A stretch of 64,000 bases of DNA, taken from Enterococcus_D sp050529585 (GTDB taxonomy: Bacteria > Bacillota > Bacilli > Lactobacillales > Enterococcaceae). Below, piece by piece: positions 24,476 through 34,138 of this stretch (within the stretch, counting starts at the first letter, position 1; each line of letters begins with the position of its first letter). The notes beneath the pieces are model-generated. The model saw nothing but the letters and a program-made list of their open reading frames with translations. It did not search any database and was not told where the DNA came from. The position numbers were made by a program, and so were the translations under genes. The DNA lies in the NCBI RefSeq assembly GCF_050529585.1, contig NZ_CP172882.1:1984001-2048000 (forward strand), in the 5' to 3' direction.

Positions 24476-25543
24476 TTACGCCTCCTTCAACAACGGTACT
24501 TTGATTTCAATACTTGTTCCTTGCGTTTTAAAACTAATGATTTTTAATGTGCCGCCAACTGCACTGATTCGTTCACGAATATTCATCAATCCATAGCTGC
24601 CAGCTTTCTGACTCTCAGTATCGAAGCCAACGCCGTCATCGATGACCCGTAACAAAACATTGTTATCGATGCGATGCAGATAGACTTCTAATTCATCTGC
24701 TTTGGCGTGCCGCAGTGTGTTGGATAGTAGTTCTTGGATCACTCTAAACAGCTGATCTTCAATTGAGCTTAGCATAGTAAACTCTTCAATATCCCATTTT
24801 AAGGAAATTTTTATCTTTGTTTCTAACTCTTTTAATAATTGCTCAATTCCTTGTTTCAATGTTTTTCCTTCGAGGGTCACTGGTCGCAGATGCAGCAGCA
24901 ATGCCCGCATTTCTGATTGAGAAGCATTAATAATATCAGTTACCATAGCCAACTGCTTTTTTTGACTCTCTGGCGCGTCCGTGCGAATTGCCTGCTCATT
25001 CAATGCAGACATCATCATCATTGCTGCAAATAATTGTTGCGAAACAGAATCATGCAGTTCTCTAGCCAAGCGATGACGTTCTGCTTCTAAAATTTGTTCT
25101 TTGGTTTGACCATCCACAAATTGTGGTCTGGCATTTAACTGCTGCAGCTCAAGTGATGTTTGTTTCATTTTTTCTTGGATACTTTTGATATCATGATCGA
25201 CATCTGCAATCAACCGATTTTCTGGTGCATGGGGAATTTCCATATCTAACAAAGGACTATCAAAATTGCCGCTTGCCAAAAGACGTAGTTTCTCTTCGAC
25301 CGGCCCATACTGACGATTACGGAAAAAAGAGATTGATATAAATACCAATAGTCCGATCAGAAAAGAAAGAACCAAGACATGAAATACGATTGGAATAAAA
25401 AACAACTTGATTTGAAAGACTTCTAGTAACCAATTTTGTTTGCCACTGGCATATAAGTATGAAAAAAGCATAAAAATCAGCATAAAAAAACTGGCTATAC
25501 CTGAGTAAAAAGCAATCATGCCTCTTGAAAATTTAGTGATCAT
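24476..25543 (-). CDS. liaS: Sensor histidine kinase LiaS
   Basis: A 355-aa kinase with two N-terminal membrane helices (about 9-32 and 45-74) and almost no extracellular loop, the intramembrane-sensing layout. The HisKA_3 box holds His164 (RLARELHDSVSQQL), and the ATPase domain has QELLSNTLRHAKA and DDGVGFD. It phosphorylates LiaR under cell-wall stress and is inhibited by LiaF. Its start overlaps the liaF stop by 4 bases. Confidence 0.94.
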   Translation of the reverse strand: MITKFSRGMIAFYSGIASFFMLIFMLFSYLYASGKQNWLLEVFQIKLFFIPIVFHVLVLSFLIGLLVFISISFFRNRQYGPVEEKLRLLASGNFDSPLLDMEIPHAPENRLIADVDHDIKSIQEKMKQTSLELQQLNARPQFVDGQTKEQILEAERHRLARELHDSVSQQLFAAMMMMSALNEQAIRTDAPESQKKQLAMVTDIINASQSEMRALLLHLRPVTLEGKTLKQGIEQLLKELETKIKISLKWDIEEFTMLSSIEDQLFRVIQELLSNTLRHAKADELEVYLHRIDNNVLLRVIDDGVGFDTESQKAGSYGLMNIRERISAVGGTLKIISFKTQGTSIEIKVPLLKEA

Positions 25544-26271
25544 ACACGTATCACCTCTAAATCACCAACGATCGTATTCGTTAATATTTTCAAACGGCGA
25601 TGGTTTTCACTGTAATCTGGGCTATAGATCGTGACTTTTTCATTCCTTAAGCCTGTTTCTTCACCTTCAAAAATCACATTGCCGATAAATGTACTGTGTT
25701 CCAATTTGATGGCAACGCCAGAAGGCACCAATATTCTTGTGCGGCCAAATCCTTTTCGCACAATAACGGCATTCTCTTTCTTAGGTAACAATGTATTTCC
25801 TAAGTCAATGATCGTATCACCGGTCAAAATATTCAAGTTGACATCATCCCATTCATACACTTGACTACCTATCCGTTCATTGCCGATCCATTGCTGTTTT
25901 GTTTTTTGGGGATGGTTCGTTTTAGGTTCTTGTGTTTCAACAATGATCATCTGCTTTTTGCGCCAAAATGAGTGCTTGGTAAAATCAACACCTGTCAGTT
26001 CAACACCTTTTAAGCCAATAAATAAAATAGCGAAAATCAGCATCAACCATAACGCAGGACTATTGACCAAACTGATAAAAATAGCGATCAATCCAGAGAC
26101 CATCAAAAAATTTGTAAAATTACTTTTTTGTTCTCGTCGTTGAACAAATACCAAACAGAGTGTCCCGATGATCAGCAAAGTGAGCAACGGCGGATTTGAT
26201 ATGATTTGCCAAATCGCAAATAGCAAAAGCAACGCTTCGACGACGAAGAAAAAACGCCAAGGACTTTTCAT
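25540..26271 (-). CDS. liaF: LiaF, negative regulator of LiaSR
   Basis: A 243-aa protein with about four N-terminal helices (residues 5-90). A cytoplasmic C-terminal beta-rich domain (DUF2154/LiaF C-terminal: GDTIIDLGNTLLPKKENAVIVRKGFGRTRILVPSGV, FEGEETGLRNEKV) follows. LiaF holds LiaS inactive without stress. The ATG follows TAGGAGGAGGAA; an upstream in-frame start would swallow this site. It is first in liaFSR, with a good sigma-A promoter just upstream. Confidence 0.92.
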   Translation of the reverse strand: MKSPWRFFFVVEALLLLFAIWQIISNPPLLTLLIIGTLCLVFVQRREQKSNFTNFLMVSGLIAIFISLVNSPALWLMLIFAILFIGLKGVELTGVDFTKHSFWRKKQMIIVETQEPKTNHPQKTKQQWIGNERIGSQVYEWDDVNLNILTGDTIIDLGNTLLPKKENAVIVRKGFGRTRILVPSGVAIKLEHSTFIGNVIFEGEETGLRNEKVTIYSPDYSENHRRLKILTNTIVGDLEVIRV

Positions 26272-26301
26272 GTAAGTTCCTCCTCCTAATGGTTCTCTCT
26301 T

Positions 26302-26329
26302 ATCATAACGGATAAACCGCATTTGTCCA
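26302..26329 (-). promoter_or_regulatory. liaFSR promoter
   Basis: Minus strand: -35 TGGACA, 16-base spacer, -10 TATGAT, about 30 bases before liaF. ACGGAT and ATCCGT form an inverted repeat spanning the -35 and part of the spacer, a possible operator site. Confidence 0.6.
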
Positions 26330-26343
26330 TCCGTCTATGGTCC

Positions 26344-26398
26344 GAAAAAAAACCCTGACAGCTCTAATTCTCTGACTAGAGAAAGAACAGCAGGGTCC
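26344..26398 (-). terminator. Terminator after greA
   Basis: ACCCTG/CAGGGT outer stem with an inner CTCTA/TAGAG hairpin, then T8 on the minus strand. Confidence 0.72.
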
Positions 26399-26430
26399 AA
26401 TCATTCATAGGGTATTTCGCTGTCAATAAA

Positions 26431-26910
26431 TCAGCTGTTTTTTACTTCGGTGATTTTCACTTGCATATCGCCGCCAGGTGTTGAAATCGTCACTTCATCG
26501 TTGACTTTCTTGCCAATCAAAGCACGAGCGATGGGTGAATCGTTAGATATTTTACCAGAAAATGGATCTGCTTCTGCGCTGCCCACGATCATATATTCTT
26601 CTTCATCGCCATCAGGCAATTCAACAAAAATCACAGTTTTTCCGATCGTGACTTCGTCTGAATCAACACCATCATTGTCGATGATTTCAGCGAAACGAAT
26701 CATTGTTTCTAACGTGGTGATACGGCCTTCCACAAAGGCTTGTTCATCTTTGGCTGATTCATACTCTGAGTTTTCCGATAAATCGCCAAAACTACGCGCA
26801 ACTTTGATGCGCTCGATAATTTCCCCGCGTTTTACCGTTTTCAATTCTTCTAATTCTTGTTCTAATTTTTCTTTGCCTTCAAGTGTCATTGGATAAACTT
26901 TTTCTACCAT
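26431..26910 (-). CDS. greA: Transcription elongation factor GreA
   Basis: A 159-aa factor that binds the RNA polymerase secondary channel and triggers cleavage of backtracked transcripts. The N-terminal coiled coil (GKEKLEQELEELKTVKRGEIIERIKVARSFG) ends in the acidic tip GDLSENSEYESAKDEQA, with the Asp/Glu needed for cleavage. The FKBP-like C-terminal half includes DGDEEEYMIVGSAEAD and GKKVNDEVTI. Full length for the family. AAGGAG precedes the ATG. It follows mltG, a neighbour pair common in Firmicutes. Confidence 0.96.
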   Translation of the reverse strand: MVEKVYPMTLEGKEKLEQELEELKTVKRGEIIERIKVARSFGDLSENSEYESAKDEQAFVEGRITTLETMIRFAEIIDNDGVDSDEVTIGKTVIFVELPDGDEEEYMIVGSAEADPFSGKISNDSPIARALIGKKVNDEVTISTPGGDMQVKITEVKNS

Positions 26911-26947
26911 AACTATTTCTCCTTCTAGTAACTTCTAATAAACCGCA

Positions 26948-26997
26948 AAAGGTAATCTTTTGCGAATAGTCCACAAAAGATTACCATGCTTTTTTTT
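26948..26997 (-). terminator. Hairpin between mltG and greA
   Basis: GGTAATCTTTTG/CAAAAGATTACC, a perfect 12-bp stem with an 11-base loop. Strong on both strands: a T-run follows on the plus strand and a short TTTT on the minus. It may allow partial read-through into greA. Confidence 0.72.
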
Positions 26998-27024
26998 AAA
27001 TGTAAACCATTAACTGATGAAAAA

Positions 27025-28374
27025 TCAATTTGATGTATTATTGACGTGTTCTTCCACCAATTGCATATGTTGATCATAGGTTTGTGCAAAATACACTTCT
27101 TGTGTTTGGATGTCAGCAACGAAATAATAATAATCATTTGCCGTAGGCTCCAACACCGCTTGAATCGCTTGCTCACTCGGATTGTTGAAGGGACCAGGAC
27201 CATACCCTGTATTTGTATATAAATTGTATGGCGAGTCCACAGCGGTATCCTCATAGGTCACCAACTCTTTATGTTCACCTAATGCATACAAAATTGAGAT
27301 ATCCGACTGCAATGGCATATCTATAGCCAAGCGATTGAAGAATACTTGGGCAATATTTTTACGGTCTTCTTCTTTGCTGCCTTCTTTTTCAACCAAGGAA
27401 GCCAAAGTCAACACTTCTTGAACAGTCATTTCTTTTTGAGCGATTTGATCATAATACTTCGACATCACAGCATTCGATTTCTCAACCATTTGCGTAACGA
27501 CGTCTTCTAAGGTGTTTCCGGTATAATAATCATAGGTTGCAGGGAATAAATAGCCCTCTAGTTTATAACGTACACCTTCCGCATCAGCTGCACTGCTTAA
27601 CAGCTCAGGATAAGCTGTCTCCATTTTTTCAAAGAATTCATCACTTTCCATCAATGCCAAGAAATCCTCTTTAGAGATATTGGTGGCTTCCGCTAAAGCA
27701 TCTCCTATTTGATCGACATCATAGCCCTCTGGAATCGTTACCTTGGCATCAGAAGTCACTGAGCCTTCCCCATTTTGCAGCATCGTACTGATCTCATCTA
27801 AAGTCATACTTGGAGAAAATTGATAATTTCCGGCTTGAAAACCCGTCAGATTATTAAATTTTGTATAATAGTTGAAAATCATGCCGCTTTTGATGACATC
27901 ATCTTCTTCCAAAATTTCCCCAATGGCTTTATTAGAAGAGCCGCTTGGAATCTCCACAGCTATGGTTTCTTTGTTACTGGCATCTAATGGTTGCAAGCCA
28001 GAGGTCACATAACGATAGACCGAAAAGCCTAGCACACCGCCGATGACCAACAATGCAAGAACAACGATCAAAACAATTCGGTTCACGATCCGATCCTCTT
28101 TTTTGCGTTGCATTTTGCGACGATTGGCGGATCCTTCCGTCACAACCGATTTTTCTGATGAAGTGGAACGTCTTTTTGTACTGGATTGCCGTTCATTTTC
28201 TGTTGAACGATTGCTTCTATTTTCTTTTTTCATATTTGACCCAATCTCCTGTTGCGTATGAATCGATTGATTCTCTAACCCACCGTCATGTGATTCTTGG
28301 TTTGGCTGAGGACGCTTCAAAGCACTAAGTACTTCGTCTTTAAAGGATTGCTCCTCTGGATGTTGTTTACTCAA
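27025..28374 (-). CDS. mltG: Endolytic murein transglycosylase MltG
   Basis: A 449-aa enzyme cutting nascent peptidoglycan glycans. The N-terminal 95 residues are a cytoplasmic, Lys/Arg/Ser/Gln-rich disordered stretch. One helix lies at about 100-122, then a LysM-like subdomain and the YceG fold with the catalytic Glu in LASLVEKEGSKEEDRKNIAQVFFNRL. Further marks are PLQSDISILYALG and NTGYGPGPFNNPS. The start codon is TTG, 5 bases after AGGAGGAG. The long cytoplasmic N-terminus resembles MltG of other cocci. Confidence 0.93.
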   Translation of the reverse strand: MSKQHPEEQSFKDEVLSALKRPQPNQESHDGGLENQSIHTQQEIGSNMKKENRSNRSTENERQSSTKRRSTSSEKSVVTEGSANRRKMQRKKEDRIVNRIVLIVVLALLVIGGVLGFSVYRYVTSGLQPLDASNKETIAVEIPSGSSNKAIGEILEEDDVIKSGMIFNYYTKFNNLTGFQAGNYQFSPSMTLDEISTMLQNGEGSVTSDAKVTIPEGYDVDQIGDALAEATNISKEDFLALMESDEFFEKMETAYPELLSSAADAEGVRYKLEGYLFPATYDYYTGNTLEDVVTQMVEKSNAVMSKYYDQIAQKEMTVQEVLTLASLVEKEGSKEEDRKNIAQVFFNRLAIDMPLQSDISILYALGEHKELVTYEDTAVDSPYNLYTNTGYGPGPFNNPSEQAIQAVLEPTANDYYYFVADIQTQEVYFAQTYDQHMQLVEEHVNNTSN

Positions 28375-28517
28375 AACAACTCCTCCTAACTTTCGTAATA
28401 CTGGCTTGTACCATTATACACGAAAGTTAGGGGGAGTGGAACAAAAATTATACTGTGAAAAAACCATTTAATAGATTCTATATCTATTATAAATATATTC
28501 CTAAATGTACATTGTCT

Positions 28518-30812
28518 TTAAAACAACGAATTCCAAATGTCTACACTTTTATTATTGTAATCATCAAAATTATAATACTTTGTTTTATTTAAAGGAGATT
28601 TTATAAACTCAAGCATTCCTTGGTAAATCCCTTCTTCAGAGTTTGAGACTACGGTAACATTCATGTCAGGCTTTAAATTTTCAGTAGTTTCAGGAATATT
28701 TGTCATAATTACCGGTATACCAATAGAAACAGTTTCAAAAACAACCATCCCTAAACCTTCATAACGACTGCCAAATATTAATGCATCCGATTTTCTAACC
28801 AGATTAAATGGTTCATTTAAGTTATCAAACAAATAAATCTGATCAGAACATATGGTACTTCTTGCTTGATCAAAAATTTTTTGTTTGTCTGGTCCATATG
28901 ATCCGACTAAAATCAACCTAGTATTTTTATTCGCTAATTTTTCAAAAGCCGAAATAATTCTATCAAACCCTTTTTGGGATGAAAATCTTCCTACACTTAT
29001 AAATACAATAATATCGGAATCATCAAAATCATTTTTTAACGTAGCTGGAATTTTTTCTGAAAGTGCATATTCCGAGGATTTTTGAATATTATCAGTGTCA
29101 ATTATCATATTCATTACTACTGTATTGGATTCAGGATTAATTGCCTTAATTTTTTTTTCGATTTCTCCGGTGACACATACCACGTGATTCGCTGAACCAT
29201 ATGCATCTTTTAATATATGTTGAGATAAACTTTTATTTACACCAAATTCTTTTTCCATATCAGTATGAACAAAAATAAAAGTTTTGATCCCCAACTTCTT
29301 TAGGCTTCCCATCCAAATAGCATAGGACCTATCAAACCCAGGATAGTGAATAAAAAATTTGCAATTTAAATTAGGAAACAGGCGATTGAATTCCCGTGTA
29401 TATAAGCGATCAATCTTGTCTCCTCTATTTGCAAAACGTTTCGTGTACATAATTAAAGCTGCTAGTTCACTATACTCGTATTGTAATTTTTTTACTTGTA
29501 TAAATGTGAACACGCCTTCTGGAAAGCAACTTAATATTCTTAAAGCATCCGTTGAGAGTGTTCCTTCTTGCCAAACTAATATATAGTTTCTATCTTCTAA
29601 ATTAACTTTTTTAAGGAGATTTAATAAGGAAAATGTAATCCCGTTTGCTTTTAACTCTGAAACATATATAAGCACATTATCTAAACCATTCCAATTATCA
29701 TAAACTTTGATATGACTATTTTCGATACCTCTCATCAAAAATTTTAAAACTAGCTCACATCCATTTGAACAATCCATACTATTGTACTCATCATTTACAT
29801 TATCGTAAGTGGATATAGATGGGCTTCTCATAAGATGTAAAAGTTCTTGAATGCCTTGTGCTTTTTCAAAAGGCAATGTAACCGGATCAAAATAAAATCC
29901 TCTTTGATTAAAATACTCTTGCTCATCAAAACTAAACAAAATAATTTTTCTTTTCGTTACAGAGAAATCAAACATGATAGAAGAATAATCAGTAATTAGA
30001 ACCTCAACAGTCTGTAAAAATGTATAAACGTTCTCATTTATAGGAAATTTTTTTATTCTTTTAAAATCACTCCATTGAATATTATATAAACTTTCTTCAA
30101 ATGGATGTAATTTTAGATAAAATTCTTCGTTTTCTGACAAACTATCATCTATATACTTTAAATGATTTAAAAAATCATTTGAAATTGTAATGTCTTCGAT
30201 TTGATTTCCACGCCAAGTTGGCATATAAAGGAACCTTTTTTTTTGAATCTTATCATTTTTGAATAAAAGACTATTTCTTGGTGAAGGTGCGACAACAATT
30301 TGATTTTGTACGATCTTTTCTATACCAAAATCTTTAATCAGAACGTTCTTTGTAAATTCATTACTTACAAAAATTTGATCTGCAGAGGCTAAATTTCTTT
30401 GAATATTCCCATATCCTTGTAGCCCAATGCTTTTCCCAAGTTTCTTTAAAGGAGTTCCATGCCAAAAAATATAATATTTTTGACCCTTTCTTTTGCTGAA
30501 GAAGCTCCAAAAACTAGTATCATTAAAAAGATATTCGCTTGTAGCTAATAAATCCAAATACTGTAAGCTCATATGTTCAACGATGTTTGGTTCAAATGCC
30601 TTATCAAAGTCAACACCTTTTTTTAAAGCGATATAAACCTTAAACTCAGGGTAATCTTTTATCAACACTTTAGCCAAAGAAAAAATATGACCAGAAATCT
30701 CTCTTCCATGGGTACCTTCTAACAAAATAGTTTTTTGTTTTATCTTTTTTTTTCTTTGTTTTAAATAAAATGACTCTTTAGGATGCATTAAATAATTTAC
30801 TAACTGAGCCAT
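28518..30812 (-). CDS. Bifunctional TagF-like polyol-phosphate transferase / GT4 glycosyltransferase (1)
   Basis: A 764-aa two-domain enzyme. Residues about 25-350 form a CDP-glycerol (or ribitol) phosphotransferase of the TagF family: NDTSFW, FWHGTPLKKLG with His118, and TDYSSIMFDF at 274-283, the two active-site blocks. Residues about 375-760 form a GT-B glycosyltransferase of family 4: SVGRFSSQKGFDRI at about 606 and the E-x7-E motif E685/E693 in YEGLGMVVFE. No membrane helix; it would act on the inner face. It presumably adds polyol phosphate and a sugar in turn to a lipid-linked chain. Base composition is A+T-rich. It lies about 40 bases after its partner. Confidence 0.85.
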   Translation of the reverse strand: MAQLVNYLMHPKESFYLKQRKKKIKQKTILLEGTHGREISGHIFSLAKVLIKDYPEFKVYIALKKGVDFDKAFEPNIVEHMSLQYLDLLATSEYLFNDTSFWSFFSKRKGQKYYIFWHGTPLKKLGKSIGLQGYGNIQRNLASADQIFVSNEFTKNVLIKDFGIEKIVQNQIVVAPSPRNSLLFKNDKIQKKRFLYMPTWRGNQIEDITISNDFLNHLKYIDDSLSENEEFYLKLHPFEESLYNIQWSDFKRIKKFPINENVYTFLQTVEVLITDYSSIMFDFSVTKRKIILFSFDEQEYFNQRGFYFDPVTLPFEKAQGIQELLHLMRSPSISTYDNVNDEYNSMDCSNGCELVLKFLMRGIENSHIKVYDNWNGLDNVLIYVSELKANGITFSLLNLLKKVNLEDRNYILVWQEGTLSTDALRILSCFPEGVFTFIQVKKLQYEYSELAALIMYTKRFANRGDKIDRLYTREFNRLFPNLNCKFFIHYPGFDRSYAIWMGSLKKLGIKTFIFVHTDMEKEFGVNKSLSQHILKDAYGSANHVVCVTGEIEKKIKAINPESNTVVMNMIIDTDNIQKSSEYALSEKIPATLKNDFDDSDIIVFISVGRFSSQKGFDRIISAFEKLANKNTRLILVGSYGPDKQKIFDQARSTICSDQIYLFDNLNEPFNLVRKSDALIFGSRYEGLGMVVFETVSIGIPVIMTNIPETTENLKPDMNVTVVSNSEEGIYQGMLEFIKSPLNKTKYYNFDDYNNKSVDIWNSLF

Positions 30813-30852
30813 AAAAAAACTCCTCTACATTCTGGATTTCCAATTATTCTAG

Positions 30853-33372
30853 CTAACAAATGATTCTGTAAAATTGCTCTACAGCTTCTTCATTATATTT
30901 TACAAAATCAAAATCATTACTAGTAATTTTTCCATCTATATATTTCAACATAGCTGAAGCAATTTCATCTGCGTTATTTTCTACTAAAGAGTTTGGGTAA
31001 TTTTTCAGAACAGATGTTATACCTGGTACTCTGGTACCGATAACAGGTTTTTTTAGAATCATAGCTTCTATTAAAGCCAAACCTTGCCCTTCGTAATTTG
31101 AAGGAAAAACAAAACAATCACACATATCGATAAGCGGAATTGGATTGTCTAAAAACCCGTAAAATGTGATTTGATTTTCTAGGTTTTTTTCTTGAACATA
31201 ATTGATCAAACTTCCTGCAATAGGACCATCACCAACTATATATAGTCTAGCATTTTCATTCAATTGATAAACCTTTTCAAATGCATCTATCAAAGTAAAG
31301 TGATTTTTTTCGGGAGATAATCGAGCGACATTAATAAATTTAATTTTTTCAGGATCAGGCGGTATGATAGCAGATATTTTTTGAACATCAAAAATATTGA
31401 TTGTTTCTTCGTAACCTAATCTCTTTTTGCCATCTACAGACGATACAATTAAATTACCATTATTGATTTTCTTATATTCATCAGTTTTTGCTAATATCTC
31501 TTCCCCATTGATTGTGTTGTTAACAAATTCCATCTTAGAGCTATCAACACCAAATGGTTTTAAATCAATTTGATTTTGCTCATTTGCACTTTCCGATACA
31601 GATACGATTTTGTCAAAAAGATTATAAGCGCTGAAAATAACTTTTAAGTTCCATCTATGCTTATACTTATTTCCATTCATTTTATTGTATTCTTCTAGCA
31701 TCGTATTATGCAAAAATACTGTCTTTTTTTCGAAAGGAGATAACGCGATAAACAAATTATAAACTTTGTTATAGCCGCCAAAGTCAATACCAAATTTTGG
31801 TTTTAAATTTCCAAATAATCTTTTAAATTCCCATTCCACATCATTTTTCAAACTTTTTTTCGAAAGATACTTAAAATTGTAGCCACTATGATAATATAGA
31901 TTTTGATTGTAAGTGCTTGTTAATGTTCTTACTGTATAGGAGAATCTGAACATCACCTTTGCCCGTGGATCAAGTTTTCTCAAGTTTGCTTCTTTTGAAG
32001 CATTCATCCTATCAGACTCTAAAACGATTAGTTCATATTTATTATAATTCAAATTTTTACTTAAGCTGATTAAAGAATTTGTGATACCGTTATTATAGAA
32101 TCCGCCCCCATACATCACTATTACTTCCTTTTGAGAATCAAAAGAAACTGGCGTTATATTACTTTCATTCCCTAAAATAATATTCATTGCGTTCTCAGAG
32201 GAATTCCCCAAATCATTCGCACAAAATTCTTTTAGATAATGCTCAATCTGAGAAGAGTATTCTGCTATATATTTATTTTCTTCCATCAGTAATATCTCTT
32301 TTATATCGTTCAGATTATTTGATACATACCCAGGTAAAGAATCAATATTTAGATAAAAACCGCGCAGTTTTTCATAACTGATTTTATCTGGTATATAAAA
32401 ATAAATTGGTTTTTGAAGAGGAAGAAAGTCAAAGAAAATACTTGAATAATCCGTAATTAGTCTATCTACAGATGCCAATAATTCATTGGTATCAACCCAG
32501 TTTGGCACCACTCTATCCTCGAATCCCATCTCAGTAAATTTATCATAAATAAAATAATGTGCTTTAAGCAGTACTTTATAATCCTCTGATAAACTATCTT
32601 GTATTCCATTTACCTCATCAAGCAAGGCCAATATATCTTGTTCTGTCGTTTGAGAAATTGATTTTTTCCAGGTAGGTGCGTATAAAACAATTTTTTTATC
32701 CCGAGGCAAATCATACTTTTTCTTAATTTCAATTGGATCTTTGAAAATGTTGTCCACCCTAGCATTTCCCGTGATATATACTTTTCCTTTATAAATACCA
32801 TTTAAACCATGACTAGTTAATAATTTTTCTGCGGTAAAATGGTTAGGCATCAATAAGATGTCTGACTGCAACAAATTTCTCTGAATATTTTTATGAAGAT
32901 TTATTCGAGAATTTTTAATATCTAGACCTAATGTTTTAAGTGGCGTACCGTGCCAAGTATTAATATATTTCTGACCGTCTTTCTTTATAAAATAAGGCAT
33001 AAAAGAGGTATCATTAACAAGATATTCCGCCGTAGCTAAGATTGTATAGTACTTTTTACTTTCATATTTAATAAATTTTACATGTTCGTGCTTCTCTTTA
33101 ATAAAAGAAATCATTGGATCTTCTAGGTCCTTGACGGCCCAATAATAGATTCCATCCGAATAATTATCTGCTAATTGATTGAAAATAGCATAAACATTAC
33201 CGGTAAGATTCACAGCATGATAAGATTCAAATAAAAATGTATTCTTCTTTATATTATTGTTTTTGACTTTTTTATAATAATAAGAATTTTGCCTAAATCT
33301 TTTCTTTAATAACCACTCCCCTATAGGTTTTGCTGTAAAATTAAAAATATTTGAAATTTTGTTTTTATCCAT
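30853..33372 (-). CDS. Bifunctional TagF-like polyol-phosphate transferase / GT4 glycosyltransferase (2)
   Basis: An 839-aa protein with the same fusion as the next gene but clearly diverged. TagF-like half: NDTSFMPYF, TWHGTPLKTLG with His141, YAPTWKKS, and TDYSSIFFDF at about 295. GT4 half (about 430-839): NVARLSPEKNHFTLIDAF and the E-x7-E block YEGQGLALIEAM. The ATG follows AAGGA by 8 bases; a longer GTG-started frame overlapping tagA is less likely. Together with gene (1) it predicts a polymer built of polyol phosphate and at least one or two sugars. Compare GgaB of Bacillus, which joins a GT2 to a TagF-like domain for a minor teichoic acid. Confidence 0.85.
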   Translation of the reverse strand: MDKNKISNIFNFTAKPIGEWLLKKRFRQNSYYYKKVKNNNIKKNTFLFESYHAVNLTGNVYAIFNQLADNYSDGIYYWAVKDLEDPMISFIKEKHEHVKFIKYESKKYYTILATAEYLVNDTSFMPYFIKKDGQKYINTWHGTPLKTLGLDIKNSRINLHKNIQRNLLQSDILLMPNHFTAEKLLTSHGLNGIYKGKVYITGNARVDNIFKDPIEIKKKYDLPRDKKIVLYAPTWKKSISQTTEQDILALLDEVNGIQDSLSEDYKVLLKAHYFIYDKFTEMGFEDRVVPNWVDTNELLASVDRLITDYSSIFFDFLPLQKPIYFYIPDKISYEKLRGFYLNIDSLPGYVSNNLNDIKEILLMEENKYIAEYSSQIEHYLKEFCANDLGNSSENAMNIILGNESNITPVSFDSQKEVIVMYGGGFYNNGITNSLISLSKNLNYNKYELIVLESDRMNASKEANLRKLDPRAKVMFRFSYTVRTLTSTYNQNLYYHSGYNFKYLSKKSLKNDVEWEFKRLFGNLKPKFGIDFGGYNKVYNLFIALSPFEKKTVFLHNTMLEEYNKMNGNKYKHRWNLKVIFSAYNLFDKIVSVSESANEQNQIDLKPFGVDSSKMEFVNNTINGEEILAKTDEYKKINNGNLIVSSVDGKKRLGYEETINIFDVQKISAIIPPDPEKIKFINVARLSPEKNHFTLIDAFEKVYQLNENARLYIVGDGPIAGSLINYVQEKNLENQITFYGFLDNPIPLIDMCDCFVFPSNYEGQGLALIEAMILKKPVIGTRVPGITSVLKNYPNSLVENNADEIASAMLKYIDGKITSNDFDFVKYNEEAVEQFYRIIC

Positions 33373-33403
33373 TCTTACCATCCTTAAACTATCTTTGATT
33401 TCA

Positions 33404-34138
33404 TCATTTATCTGAAGCACGCCAATTATATCTTAAACTTTTAAACAAAAATATAGGTACTTGAATTATACGTCCAATCCTCAATGGATCACTTAATGAA
33501 CGGTAAAGCCATTCTAAATGTAAATCGATAAATATCTTTGGTGCTCTTTTCACGTGGCCACTTAACACATCAAAACTTCCACCAACATCTTGAAAGATTT
33601 TCACATCTAATCTATTTATATTTCTAGCTAACCATTGTTCTTGTTTAGGAAATCCTAATGCTACAAATAAAAAATCTGGCTTTTTTTGATTAATTATGGA
33701 TACCACTTCCTCATCAGAAAGAGTTGTATAACCATCGATTGCACCAACGATTTTTATATTCGAATATTTTAGCCCCACTTGCCTCTTAGCATCTTCAAGA
33801 ACATCGGGTTTTGCTCCATACAGAAAAATACTATTCTCATTATTATCTGCATATGCCAGTAATTTCAACATTAGGTCAAATCCAGCTACACGCTCTTTGA
33901 TTGATCCCCCTGTTAATTTAGAAACAAATACTATACCAATCCCATCAGGAATCCGATGCGAGCTCTCTTCCAACAATGAAATAACATCAGGATACTCATT
34001 TGCATCCAAAACTATTTGAGGATTGACACTAATAATTGTCATTTTTCTGTTGTTTTCAATATAATGGGAAACATCACTTATAATATTTGCATAAGTAAGA
34101 TTGTCAACTGGAATGCCCATTATTCGTTCAGTCTTCAT
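33404..34138 (-). CDS. tagA: N-acetylmannosaminyltransferase TagA/TarA (WecG/CpsF family)
   Basis: A 244-aa GT26 enzyme adding ManNAc to GlcNAc-PP-undecaprenol, the second step of the teichoic acid linkage unit. Family blocks: GIPVDNLTYANI, SVNPQIVLDANEYPDV, IPDGIGIVFVSK, FLYGAKPDVLEDA, FVALGFPKQEQWLARN and DVGGSFDVLSGHVKRAPK, with the catalytic Asp and Thr/Asp region of the family. The ATG lies inside the end of tagB, overlapping by 11 bases. A start six codons later (MGIPVDN) is possible. Confidence 0.94.
   Translation of the reverse strand: MKTERIMGIPVDNLTYANIISDVSHYIENNRKMTIISVNPQIVLDANEYPDVISLLEESSHRIPDGIGIVFVSKLTGGSIKERVAGFDLMLKLLAYADNNENSIFLYGAKPDVLEDAKRQVGLKYSNIKIVGAIDGYTTLSDEEVVSIINQKKPDFLFVALGFPKQEQWLARNINRLDVKIFQDVGGSFDVLSGHVKRAPKIFIDLHLEWLYRSLSDPLRIGRIIQVPIFLFKSLRYNWRASDK

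Noticed and set aside
26925..27254. 109-aa minus-strand frame over the end of mltG
   Set aside because: Overlaps mltG in another frame and crosses its terminator hairpin.
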